Of a DNA stretch of 64,000 nucleotides, positions 1 through 9,507 are shown in pieces. Under the pieces are notes generated by a model, which was not told the DNA's origin, did not search any database, and saw only the letters and a list, made by a program, of their open reading frames with translations. Within the stretch, counting starts at the first letter, position 1; each line of letters begins with the position of its first letter. A program made the position numbers and the translations under genes. The DNA comes from Microbulbifer harenosus. Lineage in GTDB: Bacteria > Pseudomonadota > Gammaproteobacteria > Pseudomonadales > Cellvibrionaceae. The stretch lies in NCBI RefSeq assembly GCF_005771435.1, contig NZ_VANI01000002.1, positions 186,001 through 250,000 of the forward strand, given 5' to 3'.

Positions 1-508
1 AGCGGTTTTCGCGGAACTCCCGCAGCAGAATATTCAGGCGCTTGCTTTCCGGGATGATATTCGCCGGGCGGATGATGTCTTCCAGGCGGAATTCGTCCAC
101 GCCTTTCAACACCAGCGGCAGCAGGTCTTTGGCCAGCAGGATGCCGCGGATGTCGTCGATGCTTTCGCCCACCACCGGGAAGCGGGAGTGACCGGATTCG
201 ATGATCTTGGGCAGAAAATCCTTGGGGCAGTCCTCAATGCTGACCACCACCATCTGCGAGCGCGGAATCATGATCTCCCGCACCTGCTGGCTGGACACAT
301 CCAGCGCGCCCTGAATGATGGACAGGGCTTCGGCGTCCACTACCTTGTTTTCGGCAGCGTCCTTGATGATATCCAGCAGTTCATCGCGGGATCTGGGTTC
401 TTGGGAAAAGGCGCCCAGTAATTTCTCCAACCAGTTTTTCTCTCCCGATCGGGGGCGGTTGGAGGAGGAGCTACTTGGGGGTTCGTCGGTGGTCATGGAT
501 GTGGCCAT
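1..508 (-). CDS. corC: CorC/HlyC family CBS-domain protein, partial
   Basis: N-terminal 169 residues of a CorC-type protein; the gene runs off the left edge, so its 3' end is missing. The visible part has an acidic Ser-rich N-terminus (MTTDEPPSSSSN), a short helical region and the start of a CBS pair with the family-typical IMIPRSQMVVV, SGHSRFPVVG and GILLAKDLL segments. The family is linked to magnesium and cobalt efflux or membrane-lipid homeostasis. Two in-frame ATGs are possible, at 508 and 496. The gene starts 8 bases after the ybeY stop and belongs to the conserved miaB-ybeZ-ybeY-corC order. Lnt usually follows but would lie outside the window. Confidence 0.92.
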   Translation of the reverse strand, partial: MATSMTTDEPPSSSSSNRPRSGEKNWLEKLLGAFSQEPRSRDELLDIIKDAAENKVVDAEALSIIQGALDVSSQQVREIMIPRSQMVVVSIEDCPKDFLPKIIESGHSRFPVVGESIDDIRGILLAKDLLPLVLKGVDEFRLEDIIRPANIIPESKRLNILLREFRENR

Positions 509-516
509 ACTCCGCG

Positions 517-1065
517 TTACTCGTCGGTTCCGTCTGAAAGTTCATCCGCCGGCACACCTTGCGCCGGCTCATCAATAGGGGCGTAGGGATCACTGAATCC
601 CAACTGCGCCAGAATGCGGGTTTCGAGATTTTCCATGATCTCGGCTTCATCGTCCTCGATATGGTCATAACCCAGCAGGTGTAGTGTGCCATGGACAACC
701 ATATGCGCCCAGTGTGCGGTCGGAGCTTTGCGCTGCTGTTCCGCCTCCACGGCTACCACCGGGGCGCAGATCACCAGGTCACCGAGCAGTGGCAGGCCCA
801 GTTCCTCGGGGATGTCCGCGGGGAAAGAGAGTACATTGGTGGGCTTGTCCTTGCCGCGGTACTGGCTGTTTAGCGCCTGGCTCTCGTCTTCGTCGACGAT
901 GCGCAGTGCGATTTCGGCCTCAGGGCGACAATTGCCCACCGCGGCGGCGGCCCAGCGTGTGAGGTCGTCGTCGCTGGGCAGATCGGTCTGGCTCGTGGCC
1001 CGCTGGACATCAATAAATACGTCCGCGGGCACAAGCTGCGAGGGTTCGGGTTGACTTTTGTTCAT
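517..1065 (-). CDS. ybeY: Endoribonuclease YbeY (rRNA maturation factor)
   Basis: A 182-residue single-domain zinc metalloprotein. Members act as single-strand endoribonucleases in 16S rRNA 3'-end maturation and 70S ribosome quality control in the cytoplasm. The diagnostic [11 protein letters not shown] motif is at about residues 125-135, giving zinc ligands H125, H129 and H135. The open frame extends upstream to 1290, but that part overlaps ybeZ in another frame; the ATG at 1065, 10 bases after the ybeZ stop, fits the family length. The C-terminus carries an acidic extension after the domain ([18 protein letters not shown]). Confidence 0.95.
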   Translation of the reverse strand: MNKSQPEPSQLVPADVFIDVQRATSQTDLPSDDDLTRWAAAAVGNCRPEAEIALRIVDEDESQALNSQYRGKDKPTNVLSFPADIPEELGLPLLGDLVICAPVVAVEAEQQRKAPTAHWAHMVVHGTLHLLGYDHIEDDEAEIMENLETRILAQLGFSDPYAPIDEPAQGVPADELSDGTDE

Positions 1066-1075
1066 GGGCGCGGCG

Positions 1076-2131
1076 TCAGGCCGCATCTTCTCCGGCTGCG
1101 CGCAGGGCCCGGCGGGCTTCGCGCTCCGCCTGCTGCTTTGCCTCCACTTCCGCCTCGTGCACATCGTAGGCTTCGACGATGCGCTGGACCAGCGGGTGGC
1201 GCACCACGTCTTTGGCGCCGAAGTGGGTAAAGCTGATGCCGTTGACGTTATCCAGCACCTCGATGGCGTGTCGCAGACCGGAGGCGGCACCGCGAGGCAG
1301 GTCGATCTGGCTGGGGTCGCCGGTGATGACCGCAGTGGAGCCGAAGCCGATGCGGGTCAGGAACATCTTCATCTGTTCGCGGGTGGTGTTCTGGCTCTCG
1401 TCGAGGATCACGAAGGCGTTGTTCAAAGTGCGCCCGCGCATGTAGGCGAGCGGCGCCACCTCGATCACATTGCGCTCGATGAGCTTGCCCACGGTCTCAA
1501 AACCGAGCATTTCATAGAGGGCGTCGTAGAGAGGGCGCAGGTAGGGGTCGACCTTCTGGCTCAGGTCACCGGGCAGGAAGCCCAGTTTCTCACCGGCTTC
1601 CACCGCCGGGCGCACCAACAGGATGCGCTCGACCTCGTCTTTCAGCAGCGCCTCTACCGCGCAGGCTACCGCCAGGTAGGTTTTGCCGGTGCCGGCCGGG
1701 CCGATGCCGAAGTTGATATCGTGGGTCTGAACGGCGCGCACGTATTTGCGCTGGTTGACACCGCGCGGTCGCACACTGCACTTCTTGGTGCGGATCAGGA
1801 CAACCTGATCCCCTTCGCCTTCCGCGGCAGTCTGACGCGCATCCACCAGTTCTTCGACCCCCGACTGTTGCAGGGCGAGGTGAATCTCGTCCGGAGTGAG
1901 GCTGTCTTTCGCTCCGGTTTCCTTGTACAGGTTGCTCAGGATCTCGCCGGCGGCGCGGGCGGAGCTGGCATTGCCGTAAATGGCAAACTCATTGCCGCGA
2001 TTGCGGATTTCAATATCCAATCGCTGTTCAATCTGGCGCAGGTGTTGATCGAATTGGCCACAGAGATTGGCCAGGCGGCGGGCGTCGTTGGGCTCAAGAG
2101 TGATGCTGTGAGCGAGAGCTTGTGTTTCCAA
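1076..2131 (-). CDS. ybeZ: PhoH-like ATPase YbeZ
   Basis: A 351-residue PhoH-family protein. The Walker A motif GPAGTGKT is at residues 144-151, followed by a Walker B-like FVILDESQN and the family segment [13 protein letters not shown]. PhoH-like NTPases of this type are partners of YbeY in ribosomal RNA handling, and the two genes are adjacent here. The frame opens with a TTG codon at 2131 and no in-frame ATG gives the usual N-terminus ([17 protein letters not shown]), so a TTG start is likely; AAGGTGA lies about 12 bases upstream. A palindromic repeat separates it from miaB. Confidence 0.93.
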   Translation of the reverse strand: METQALAHSITLEPNDARRLANLCGQFDQHLRQIEQRLDIEIRNRGNEFAIYGNASSARAAGEILSNLYKETGAKDSLTPDEIHLALQQSGVEELVDARQTAAEGEGDQVVLIRTKKCSVRPRGVNQRKYVRAVQTHDINFGIGPAGTGKTYLAVACAVEALLKDEVERILLVRPAVEAGEKLGFLPGDLSQKVDPYLRPLYDALYEMLGFETVGKLIERNVIEVAPLAYMRGRTLNNAFVILDESQNTTREQMKMFLTRIGFGSTAVITGDPSQIDLPRGAASGLRHAIEVLDNVNGISFTHFGAKDVVRHPLVQRIVEAYDVHEAEVEAKQQAEREARRALRAAGEDAA

Positions 2132-2295
2132 ATTGGTTTCCGTTCACCTTTCGTCTATGGGTTCTGTCTGTAGGTTATACCCATTTCGCCGATATGGGAA
2201 AGGTTGGATTGTGACGATTGGGTTCTAACCGGTCTCGCGGCTTATAACAGGTGAGTATGACGAATCAATGTGTTTAGGATCTGCGGACGTCGGAA

Positions 2296-2417
2296 TTGAA
2301 GGTTCTGATACTGATTGCCCTTCGCGAGACCTTCCGCGAGAGGGACCTCGCGGAAGAGCCCCCATGGATGGGTTCACGGCGTGTCTCGCGAAGGGCAATC
2401 GGTAGCAGGACCGCCAC
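2296..2417 (+). repeat. Intergenic palindrome, class I, copy 1
   Basis: Between the miaB stop and the ybeZ start. The outer arms 2301-2330 and 2383-2412 pair over 30 positions with two G-T wobbles and one A-G mismatch; the inner 18 bp (2313-2330 with 2383-2400) are perfect. An inner hairpin pairs 2331-2340 with 2347-2356 around the loop AGGGAC. The unpaired core 2357-2382 contains CCCCCATGGATGGG. The element is bounded by GAAGG on the left and CCGCCAC on the right, like the five related copies at 33287, 57918, 58123, 62647 and 62802. The rest of the 313-base gap (2132-2444) shows nothing else clear. Confidence 0.85.
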
Positions 2418-2444
2418 GGGACCTTCCGAATAGGGACCCCGAAA

Positions 2445-3824
2445 TCAGTTCAGTGGACCATCAAGTTCGGATGACAGAAGAGTTCCACGCAACGAATTCG
2501 GCAGCGCCTCCTCAATCAACACATCCGCGAATTTTCCAATCAGATCCAGCTGGTCACAGCGGAAATTGACCACACGGTTATTCTCGGTCCGACCCTGCAG
2601 TTGCCCCGGGTCTTTCTTGGACACACCGCTCACCAGAACCCGCTCCACATTGCCCACCATGCGGCGCGCGATCTCCGCGGCCTGCTGGTTGATGCGGTGC
2701 TGCAGCAGTTGCAGGCGCTGTTTCTTGACCTCTTCCGGGGTGTCATCCGGCAGGTCCGCCGCCGGGGTGCCCGGGCGCGGAGAATAGATGAAGCTGAAAG
2801 ACAGATCGAAACCCACGTCCTGGATCAGCTTCATGGTGGCTTCGAAGTCTTTTTCGGTCTCGCCCGGGAAGCCGACAATAAAGTCGGAAGACAGGCAGAT
2901 ATCCGGGCGGATGGCCTTGAGGCGGCGGATCTTCGACTTGTATTCCAGCGCGGTGTGGCCGCGCTTCATGGCCATCAGGATACGATCGGAACCGCTCTGG
3001 ACCGGCAGGTGCAGGTGGCTGACCAGTTCCGGTACCTCTGCGTACACGTCGATCAACGCATCGGAAAATTCCACCGGGTGTGAGGTGGTGTAGCGGATAC
3101 GGTCGATGCCGTCGATAGCGGCCACGTAGGTGATCAGCTCGGCGAAATCGACGATCTGGCCATCTTCACCTGCTGCGCGGTAGGCGTTTACGTTCTGGCC
3201 CAGCAGGTTCACTTCACGCACACCCTGAGCGGCCAGGTGGGCCACTTCTTCCAGCACATCCGCCACCGGGCGGCTAACTTCCTCACCGCGGGTGTAGGGC
3301 ACTACGCAAAAAGTGCAGTATTTGGAACAGCCTTCCATGATGGAGACGAATGCGCTCACACCGTCCGCTTCCGGCTGGGGCAGGCGGTCGAATTTTTCGA
3401 TTTCCGGGAAGGACACGTCCACCACGATGGCGCCGGTGTTCTGTTTACGGGTTTCCATCATCTCCGGCAGGCGGTGCAGGGTCTGGGGGCCGAATACCAG
3501 GTCCACATAGGGCGCGCGCTTGGCGATTGCCTCGCCTTCCTGGCTCGCCACACAGCCGCCGACACCGATGACCAGGTCGGGATTCTTTTCTTTCAGGTGC
3601 CGCCAGCGGCCCAGCTGGTGGAACAATTTTTCCTGTGCCTTCTCGCGGATAGAACAGGTATTCACCAGCAGTACGTCTGCCTCCTCCGGATCGTCCGTGG
3701 GCACCATCTGGTGGGATTCGCCCAGCAGGTCCCGCATGCGCGCAGAGTCGTACTCATTCATCTGGCAGCCGTGGGTCTTGATGAAGAGCTTTTTCACCGG
3801 TTTTTCGGACGCTGGAGAAGACAT
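2445..3824 (-). CDS. miaB: tRNA-2-methylthio-N6-dimethylallyladenosine synthase MiaB
   Basis: A 459-residue radical-SAM methylthiotransferase that adds the 2-methylthio group to i6A37 in tRNAs. The N-terminal UPF0004 domain has C20, C57 and C91 as auxiliary 4Fe-4S ligands. The radical-SAM motif CSKYCTFC gives C166, C170 and C173. A C-terminal TRAM region follows ([20 protein letters not shown]). Length and domain order are normal for MiaB. It starts with ATG at 3824 and is the first gene of the miaB-ybeZ-ybeY-corC series. Confidence 0.97.
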   Translation of the reverse strand: MSSPASEKPVKKLFIKTHGCQMNEYDSARMRDLLGESHQMVPTDDPEEADVLLVNTCSIREKAQEKLFHQLGRWRHLKEKNPDLVIGVGGCVASQEGEAIAKRAPYVDLVFGPQTLHRLPEMMETRKQNTGAIVVDVSFPEIEKFDRLPQPEADGVSAFVSIMEGCSKYCTFCVVPYTRGEEVSRPVADVLEEVAHLAAQGVREVNLLGQNVNAYRAAGEDGQIVDFAELITYVAAIDGIDRIRYTTSHPVEFSDALIDVYAEVPELVSHLHLPVQSGSDRILMAMKRGHTALEYKSKIRRLKAIRPDICLSSDFIVGFPGETEKDFEATMKLIQDVGFDLSFSFIYSPRPGTPAADLPDDTPEEVKKQRLQLLQHRINQQAAEIARRMVGNVERVLVSGVSKKDPGQLQGRTENNRVVNFRCDQLDLIGKFADVLIEEALPNSLRGTLLSSELDGPLN

Positions 3825-4030
3825 AGTGAGCCTGGTTAAAAACTGGTCAGTTTAGAAGGTGGGGCATTATACCGGCCGCCCCGGGGGCTGCATAGACGGG
3901 GGCTGGTTACAGTGATAACCTTCCGCGCTTTTTCGGGGGCCGGGCCCGCCCAGCGGCTGGTTCCGAATCTATCCCGACCTTAGAATTCAGCGGCGCTTTC
4001 CGACTCCTGCGCACTCTTTCAGAGATATTC

Positions 4031-4363
4031 ATGGCCAACCCAATCTACAAAGTTATTTTTCTCAATCAGAATCAGGTATTCGAGCTCTACGCCCGCGCCA
4101 TCTACCAGAGCGAGATGTATGGCTTTATCGAGGTGGAAGAGTTTGTATTCGGGGAGAAGTCGCAGCTGGTGGTGGACCCCAGCGAGGAAAAGCTGAAAAG
4201 CGAGTTCGCGTCGGTGAAGCGTTCCTACATTCCTCTGCACAGCATCGTGCGGATCGATGAGGTGGAGAAAGAGGGCGTCGGCAAGGTGCATGAAGTGAAG
4301 GGCGACAAGATTGCCCATTTCCCATTTCCCGCCCCTTTGCGCCCCCCCGTCGACTCCGAGTGA
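4031..4363 (+). CDS. DUF1820 family protein
   Basis: A 110-residue soluble protein matching my memory of the DUF1820 family (start MANPIYKVIFLNQNQVFELYA, then FIEVEEFVFGEKSQLVVDPSEEKLK and IPLHSIVRIDEVEKEG). The family is widespread in gammaproteobacteria and has no established function. It is transcribed divergently from miaB; the 206 bases between them hold both promoters but no site I can call with confidence. A clear terminator follows at 4401, so it is probably a single-gene unit. Its C-terminus is proline-rich. Confidence 0.88.
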   Translation: MANPIYKVIFLNQNQVFELYARAIYQSEMYGFIEVEEFVFGEKSQLVVDPSEEKLKSEFASVKRSYIPLHSIVRIDEVEKEGVGKVHEVKGDKIAHFPFPAPLRPPVDSE

Positions 4364-4400
4364 CGGTCCGACGAGCCGGACGTCACCAGCCACCCTCAGA

Positions 4401-4428
4401 AAACGGGCCTCAACGGCCCGTTTTTTTG
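4401..4428 (+). terminator. Rho-independent terminator after the DUF1820 gene
   Basis: Stem AAACGGGCC (4401-4409) with GGCCCGTTT (4415-4423), loop TCAAC, followed by a run of T. Confidence 0.9.
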
Positions 4429-4694
4429 TTTTCCAATCCCTGCTGATCTCCGGCCGCTGCGTCTGATTCCACACTATTCATGGGGAGCCGTGGCGTAGAG
4501 TGGAATTTCTGGCACGGCGTTTTGCATTTTGGTAACGGTTTGTCGCAATGGCGCTGACGACGACCGGCGGCGAACTAATCTGATTAGAGGAATGTGTCGA
4601 TCGCCCATTCGCGATCCGGGCTGTGGGAGGAATCGCGCGGCGGGCGTGGAAATTTCCGAAACCTAAAATGTCGTGGAAGTTTTTAGGTGATTGC
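4429..4694 (+). other. Non-coding leader of the membrane/VWA gene pair
   Basis: The gap between the two flanking genes is 331 bases, including the terminator. Past the terminator I see no gene or repeat. The only clear signal is AGGTGA at 4685-4690, a ribosome binding site that favours the ATG at 4695 over the in-frame ATG at 4623. The promoter for the following pair must lie here. Confidence 0.5.
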
Positions 4695-6068
4695 ATGAAT
4701 TCAATACCGGCCATCAGAACCGCTATCTCCGATCTCAAGATCGAACAACGTGTTGAGCGCGACGTCAAAGCGGGTATCCCGGAGGTAGACCGCCGCAACC
4801 ACACAGAGAGCGAAGAGAGCCTGCGCGCTTATGTGGTGCGTGAGGTCATTGGCAGAGTGCATGAAAACCGACAGTCGGAACTGGACCGGGAACTGGCGGA
4901 CCGAAGCGGGGTAGAAATTCGCCAGCTCTATCAGGAGCTGAAAAATGCAGAATCCCTGGTGGAGAAGAAAATCGGCGGCCGCCTGGCAAGTCTGATCAGC
5001 GGGCTCAAGTGCGGCGCGCAGGATTACTCCGCGTTGCGTATGGACCTGGAGATCTTTCGCCATCGCAACGGGCTCACCCGCGAAGCGGAGTATCGTGAGT
5101 CGAAGCTGATGCACTACTCCGTCATCTTTTTTATCGTCATTCTCGAAACAATGCTGAATGCCTTTTTTCTCTCCCGGGGAAGTGAGCTTGGGTTGGTGGG
5201 AGGATTCTTTCAGGCATTCATCATTTCCCTGATTAACCTCGGATTTGCCGCGATTCTGGCGGTTTCACTCAGGAACTGCTTCCATGTAAACCTGGCGAGA
5301 AAAACGATTGCCGCGGTGATGCTTGCGGCCGTGGTTACACTTGCGGTCGTTTTCGTGCTGGGGGTCGGGCACTACCGCGAGGCACTGGAGCAGGACCCCT
5401 TTACCGCCTCGCAGCTCGCCATCCAACATCTGCGTGCGCAGCCACTTGCGATCGACGATTTCAATTCCTGGATCATGGTGGTAGTCAGCGGTATTGCGCT
5501 GATGCTGCTGTGCGCCAAGTTGTTTGTGGTGGATGACCGCTACCCCGGATACACCGCGATCACGCGAAGGGTGCGCCGCCTGCAGCAGGCCTGGGCCGAG
5601 GCCCACGAGGACGCGATCGAAAGCGTCAATGAGATGGCCGACGAACTGCATGAAATGCTGGCGGAAAAAGAGAAGGCCCTGCGCGCGCAGTTTATCCAGT
5701 TCAAAGCCAGTATTGAGCGCAGTGAGGAAATTCATCGCCACTATCAGGAAGACATTGTCAAAGCGCAGGGGTTGCTGGATGAGTTGGTGCGCTACTACCA
5801 GTCTTACTCCACACGCATGCTCAACCGTCGCGCCGCCTATTTCGGTGAACTGTTGCGCTTTGAGCTGGACAAGCTGCCGCGCCTCAATACCACGGGCCTG
5901 GAACAGCACCAACGGGATCTCGCGACCTTTGAAGAATTGATGGCGGAACTGGATCAGGTATACGACCGAGGTATCGCGACCGTCAATCAGCGCTGTGAAG
6001 CAATCCAGTACACCCTTTCTGTACTGGTGGACAAGCTCGAGCTGGATCACGGCCTGCGGAGAGCGTGA
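4695..6068 (+). CDS. Four-helix membrane protein with long C-terminal coiled coil, unknown function
   Basis: A 457-residue protein that I do not recognise. Residues 1-140 are charged and helical. Four hydrophobic segments follow at about 141-160, 167-192, 204-225 and 257-279, and residues 293-445 form a long charged, probably coiled-coil, tail. The arrangement suggests both ends lie in the cytoplasm and that the protein oligomerises. Segment one reads IFFIVILETMLNAFFLS. I place the start at 4695 because of the AGGTGA four bases upstream; starting at 4623 would add 24 residues. The next gene begins four bases after the stop, so the two are almost certainly co-transcribed and may form one complex. 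Confidence 0.8.
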   Translation: MNSIPAIRTAISDLKIEQRVERDVKAGIPEVDRRNHTESEESLRAYVVREVIGRVHENRQSELDRELADRSGVEIRQLYQELKNAESLVEKKIGGRLASLISGLKCGAQDYSALRMDLEIFRHRNGLTREAEYRESKLMHYSVIFFIVILETMLNAFFLSRGSELGLVGGFFQAFIISLINLGFAAILAVSLRNCFHVNLARKTIAAVMLAAVVTLAVVFVLGVGHYREALEQDPFTASQLAIQHLRAQPLAIDDFNSWIMVVVSGIALMLLCAKLFVVDDRYPGYTAITRRVRRLQQAWAEAHEDAIESVNEMADELHEMLAEKEKALRAQFIQFKASIERSEEIHRHYQEDIVKAQGLLDELVRYYQSYSTRMLNRRAAYFGELLRFELDKLPRLNTTGLEQHQRDLATFEELMAELDQVYDRGIATVNQRCEAIQYTLSVLVDKLELDHGLRRA

Positions 6069-6072
6069 CACC

Positions 6073-6876
6073 ATGGCAGCAGCAAGAAGCCGCGCGCGGC
6101 ACAGAAGCCGTTTTTCAGCGGAGGATCGCAAAGGCCTCGCTGTGATAGCCGTAAGCCTTGCCATTCTCGCGCTGCTGGCGGTGTTTGCGCTGACGGTATT
6201 GCGCGCCCCGGAGCGGAATTACGACCCGGTATCGCTGTGCAACCCCAGCCTGCCGCGATTTGCACAGTACATCGTCGTGATCGACGCTTCGGATACCCTG
6301 TCTGCCCATCAGGCACACTTCCTGAAAACCCATCTGGCGGGGCTACTGGACAAGGCTGCGGTCAATGATCGCTTTTCGGTCTTTGTACTGGACGATCACT
6401 ACAACGGTCTTTCGGAACCGGTGGTCGATCTGTGCAAACCCAACGCGGGCCGGGATGTGAGCGCACTGACCGCGAACCGGCAATTCGTACAGGCGCTGTA
6501 CCGCGAGCGTTTCGAGCTGCCGCTGGACCGGGCGATTGCCAGTGCGGTTGCCCGCGGGGACCAGCCGGTATCTCCCATATTCGAAGCGTTGTCGGATGTG
6601 GCGGCGCTGAACCACTTCGATCCCGCGGCGGAGAATGTGCATCTCACCATCGTCAGCGACATGATCCAGAACTCGCGTGCGGGCTCCGTGTTCAAACTGG
6701 GCCCGGCGGCCGTTGACGGGCTGCCATTGATCGACCTGCGCCGGGCGCGCACCCGGGTATTGTGGCTGGACCGCGAGAAGTATCAGCAATACCAGACCGC
6801 CGAGCTGCAGGCCAGCTGGAAAGATTATCTCGACAGTGTTTCCCGCCTGGAGGCCATTCAGCGGGTGCGAAATTAG
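6073..6876 (+). CDS. Membrane-anchored VWA-like domain protein
   Basis: A 267-residue protein with one N-terminal membrane helix (about residues 21-43) after a basic start (MAAARSRARHRSRF), so the large domain probably lies outside the cytoplasm. That domain starts with FAQYIVVIDASDT; D71, S73 and T75 form a DxSxT metal-ion-dependent adhesion-type motif, and VHLTIVSDM later supplies the expected second strand and acidic residue. This supports a von Willebrand A-like fold, although the rest is divergent. It lies four bases downstream of the coiled-coil membrane gene. I cannot assign a function; a substrate-binding or scaffolding role would be a guess. Confidence 0.75.
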   Translation: MAAARSRARHRSRFSAEDRKGLAVIAVSLAILALLAVFALTVLRAPERNYDPVSLCNPSLPRFAQYIVVIDASDTLSAHQAHFLKTHLAGLLDKAAVNDRFSVFVLDDHYNGLSEPVVDLCKPNAGRDVSALTANRQFVQALYRERFELPLDRAIASAVARGDQPVSPIFEALSDVAALNHFDPAAENVHLTIVSDMIQNSRAGSVFKLGPAAVDGLPLIDLRRARTRVLWLDREKYQQYQTAELQASWKDYLDSVSRLEAIQRVRN

Positions 6877-7042
6877 ACTTGTATTCCCCGACCTGAGCAT
6901 TTTTGTCACCGGTTTTCTCCAATCTGCCCGGTTGACATAGAAGCTTCAAGAAACAGCCGCCGATTTGTAAGAAAACTCAAGCAAAGTTTCCGTCATCAGG
7001 ATTTCCCAAAACGATCTCCTTAACTGACGACGGGACATGCCA

Positions 7043-7834
7043 ATGAGTAATCGATATCGCGCCCTGTGGATCTCCGATGTTCACCTGGGCAGCCGCGACA
7101 GCGAGCCGCAGCGACTGGCGGATTTTCTCGCGCAGAACTCCGCGGACACGGTGTACCTGGTGGGCGATATTTTCGATATGAAGGCGGTGTCACAGGGCAG
7201 GGGAAGCTGGTGCCATGCCTCCAGCCTGCTGCTGGAAATGCTGTCTGACCTGAGCACCCGCGTTCCTGAAATCATCTACGTCCCCGGCAACCACGACGCC
7301 CCCATGCGCAGCTGGGCGGGCAAGCGCCTGGGCAACATCCGCATAGAGCGCGAGTGGACCCATACCGCCGCTGACGGCAAACGCTATTGGGTGACTCACG
7401 GCGACCAGTTTGAGCACCACATCGAAATACATCCGGTCAGCTACCACATTGGTGACCATAGCTATTACCTGATGCTGCGAATCAACCGCTGGATCAACTA
7501 CTGGCGCGGCCGCTTCGACAAGCCGTGGTGGTCGCTCGCCAACCACGTGAAAAACCGCGTGAACGCGGCGCGTCGCATGATGAACAAGTTCGAGGAAGTG
7601 GCGATTCGCGAGACTGGCCGCCGCGGATTCGACGGCGTTATTTGCGGGCACATCCACCGCGCAGGTATCCGCCACAGCGCCGCCCGCGACCAGGCCATCA
7701 CCTATGCCAACTGCGGCGACTGGGTCGACTCCATGACCGCGGTAGTGGAGGAAAAGGATGGTGCCCTGAACATTCTGCACTGGCACCGCGCGCCCAAGAT
7801 TGCCCGCATCATGACCGAGGCTGTCGCCGCATGA
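7043..7834 (+). CDS. LpxH-like metallophosphoesterase (UDP-2,3-diacylglucosamine diphosphatase family)
   Basis: A 263-residue calcineurin-like phosphoesterase with the full metal-ligand series: ISDVHLGS, VGDIFD, VPGNHD, VTHGDQFE and CGHIHRAG. LpxH cleaves UDP-2,3-diacylglucosamine to lipid X in lipid A synthesis. This protein belongs to the wider group often annotated as LpxH-like, and the local partner is an acyltransferase rather than lpx genes, so the true substrate is open. I prefer the ATG at 7043 over 7037 because GGGA sits seven bases before it. Its last codons overlap the next gene by four bases (ATGA), which suggests translational coupling. Confidence 0.85.
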   Translation: MSNRYRALWISDVHLGSRDSEPQRLADFLAQNSADTVYLVGDIFDMKAVSQGRGSWCHASSLLLEMLSDLSTRVPEIIYVPGNHDAPMRSWAGKRLGNIRIEREWTHTAADGKRYWVTHGDQFEHHIEIHPVSYHIGDHSYYLMLRINRWINYWRGRFDKPWWSLANHVKNRVNAARRMMNKFEEVAIRETGRRGFDGVICGHIHRAGIRHSAARDQAITYANCGDWVDSMTAVVEEKDGALNILHWHRAPKIARIMTEAVAA

Positions 7835-9507
7835 TTCATCTTGAAAATCTGTTACAGCAAAACCCCTGGTACAGCGCCGCGCCGAAAAGTCCCGCGCGGC
7901 GTCTGGTTTCCGCCACGGTTAAAAAAATCTGCTGCGAACAGCAGATTCAGCAGTTCGGCAAACACTTTCCGCACCTGGGGGGGCTCGATTTTATCCGCCA
8001 GGTATTTCGCTCCTTCGATTTCCGTTACGACGTCAATCTGGCGGAACTGGAGCGAATTCCCGCCAGCGGACCGCTGGTGATTGTATCCAACCATCCGCTG
8101 GGCAGTCTCGATGGGCTCGCGCTGATCGACCTGGTGGCCAGGGTGCGAAAAGATGTAAAAGCAGTTGCCAGCCAGCTGCTGTGGAATATCGAACCCCTGC
8201 GCAGCTACTTGTTGCCGGTGGACAACTTCAATGGCCGCACCCGCCGCGAAGACGTGGAAGGCATCTACAGCCACCTGCGCGCCGGCGGTGCCATCATCGT
8301 CTTCCCCGCCGGGGAGGTATCCCGCCTGACCCCGCAGGGAGTGCGCGATGGCCACTGGAACCCGGGCTTTATTCGCTTTGCGGACAAAACCGGTGCACCG
8401 ATATTGCCGGTGCAGGTGCGCGGCAGGAACTCGCTGTGGTGGTACGGCCTGTCCATGGTCAACAAGCCGCTGTCGACGCTGTGGCTGGTGCGGGAGATGT
8501 TTAAGCAGGTGCGCCGCGGAATCGACATTCGCATCGGCACTCCGGTGTCGCCTGAGCACTACCGCAACTGGCCCATGGCGCCGCGGGCACAGGCCAAGCT
8601 TTGGAAAAAACAGGTCTATCGTCTGCACAGAAATCCCCAGGGGTTGGCACCGGAGCCGATTGCCGCGGCGGAAGCGGTTGCGGACGTAGCGGCAGTACTG
8701 GCGCGCTGCGAAACTCTGGTGGCGCAGGGAGAGTTCGAGGTGAAACTCTACCGGCAGCAACCGGACTGTGTGGTAATGCGCGAGCTGTCGCGGCTGCGGG
8801 AAATTGCCTTCCGCGCCGTGGGCGAGGGCACCGGCAACAGCCGCGACTGGGATGCGTTTGACGCCTGGTACGATCACTTGCTGCTGTGGGACAAAGACAA
8901 CCAGCGTCTCGCCGGCGCCTACCGCCTGGTGAGCACCGATGGTCTTGATGCCGACAGGATCTACAGTACCACCCTGTTCAGTTATGCGCGCTCACCAGAC
9001 GAATGCCTGCCGGCGTCTGCCGAGTTGGGCCGCAGCTTTCTGCTGCCGGACTATTGGCGCGGCCGTGGGCTCGATTTATTGTGGTGTGGTATCGGGCAGT
9101 GGATTCAACGCAACAACCGCCGCTATCTGTTCGGCCCTGTGTCCATGCCCGGTAATTTCTCGCGCCGCGCCAAATCCGCCATCGTGCGCTACTTTCTGCA
9201 TCACTTTGCGACCGAAGCGCCAATGGGCAATGCGCGCCTGCCATTTGTGGAAGCGCGCGCGGATCTGCCGGCACTAACCGGTGATGCCGACGACGACATG
9301 CGGCAGCTGAAGCAGATCCTGAAAGATGAAGGTGTGGTACTGCCCCCGCTTTTCAAAAAATATACCGCCGTGACCGTTCCCGGTGGCACCAGCTTTCACG
9401 CGTTCAATATCGATCCGGACTTTTGCGATTCGGTGGATGGCCTGGTGGTGGTGGATCTGGAAAAAGTGGATCCCAAGTTTGCCCGACGCTATCTGACCGC
9501 AGATTGA
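7831..9507 (+). CDS. OlsF-like bifunctional acyltransferase (ornithine-lipid type)
   Basis: A 558-residue two-domain protein. The N-terminal half is PlsC-like: VSNHPLGSLD (N87, H88, D94) matches the HX4D motif and FPAGEVSR matches the phosphate-binding motif. The C-terminal half, from about residue 290, looks like a GNAT/OlsB acyl-ACP N-acyltransferase (ELSRLREIAFRAVGEGTG; ELGRSFLLPDYWRGRGLDLL). The same order occurs in OlsF, which makes ornithine lipids by N-acylating ornithine and then O-acylating the lyso product. The start at 7831 overlaps the phosphatase stop. Ornithine lipids usually matter under phosphate limitation, which would suit a neighbouring phosphatase, but that link is inferred. 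Confidence 0.82.
   Translation: MIHLENLLQQNPWYSAAPKSPARRLVSATVKKICCEQQIQQFGKHFPHLGGLDFIRQVFRSFDFRYDVNLAELERIPASGPLVIVSNHPLGSLDGLALIDLVARVRKDVKAVASQLLWNIEPLRSYLLPVDNFNGRTRREDVEGIYSHLRAGGAIIVFPAGEVSRLTPQGVRDGHWNPGFIRFADKTGAPILPVQVRGRNSLWWYGLSMVNKPLSTLWLVREMFKQVRRGIDIRIGTPVSPEHYRNWPMAPRAQAKLWKKQVYRLHRNPQGLAPEPIAAAEAVADVAAVLARCETLVAQGEFEVKLYRQQPDCVVMRELSRLREIAFRAVGEGTGNSRDWDAFDAWYDHLLLWDKDNQRLAGAYRLVSTDGLDADRIYSTTLFSYARSPDECLPASAELGRSFLLPDYWRGRGLDLLWCGIGQWIQRNNRRYLFGPVSMPGNFSRRAKSAIVRYFLHHFATEAPMGNARLPFVEARADLPALTGDADDDMRQLKQILKDEGVVLPPLFKKYTAVTVPGGTSFHAFNIDPDFCDSVDGLVVVDLEKVDPKFARRYLTAD

Noticed and set aside
1066..1290. Upstream extension of ybeY
   Set aside because: It lies inside ybeZ in another frame and reads as low-complexity Arg/Ser/Thr-rich sequence.
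2296..2417. Class I palindrome as a rho-independent terminator of miaB
   Set aside because: There is no T run on the miaB strand and the elaborate shared structure recurs at unrelated gaps in both orientations.
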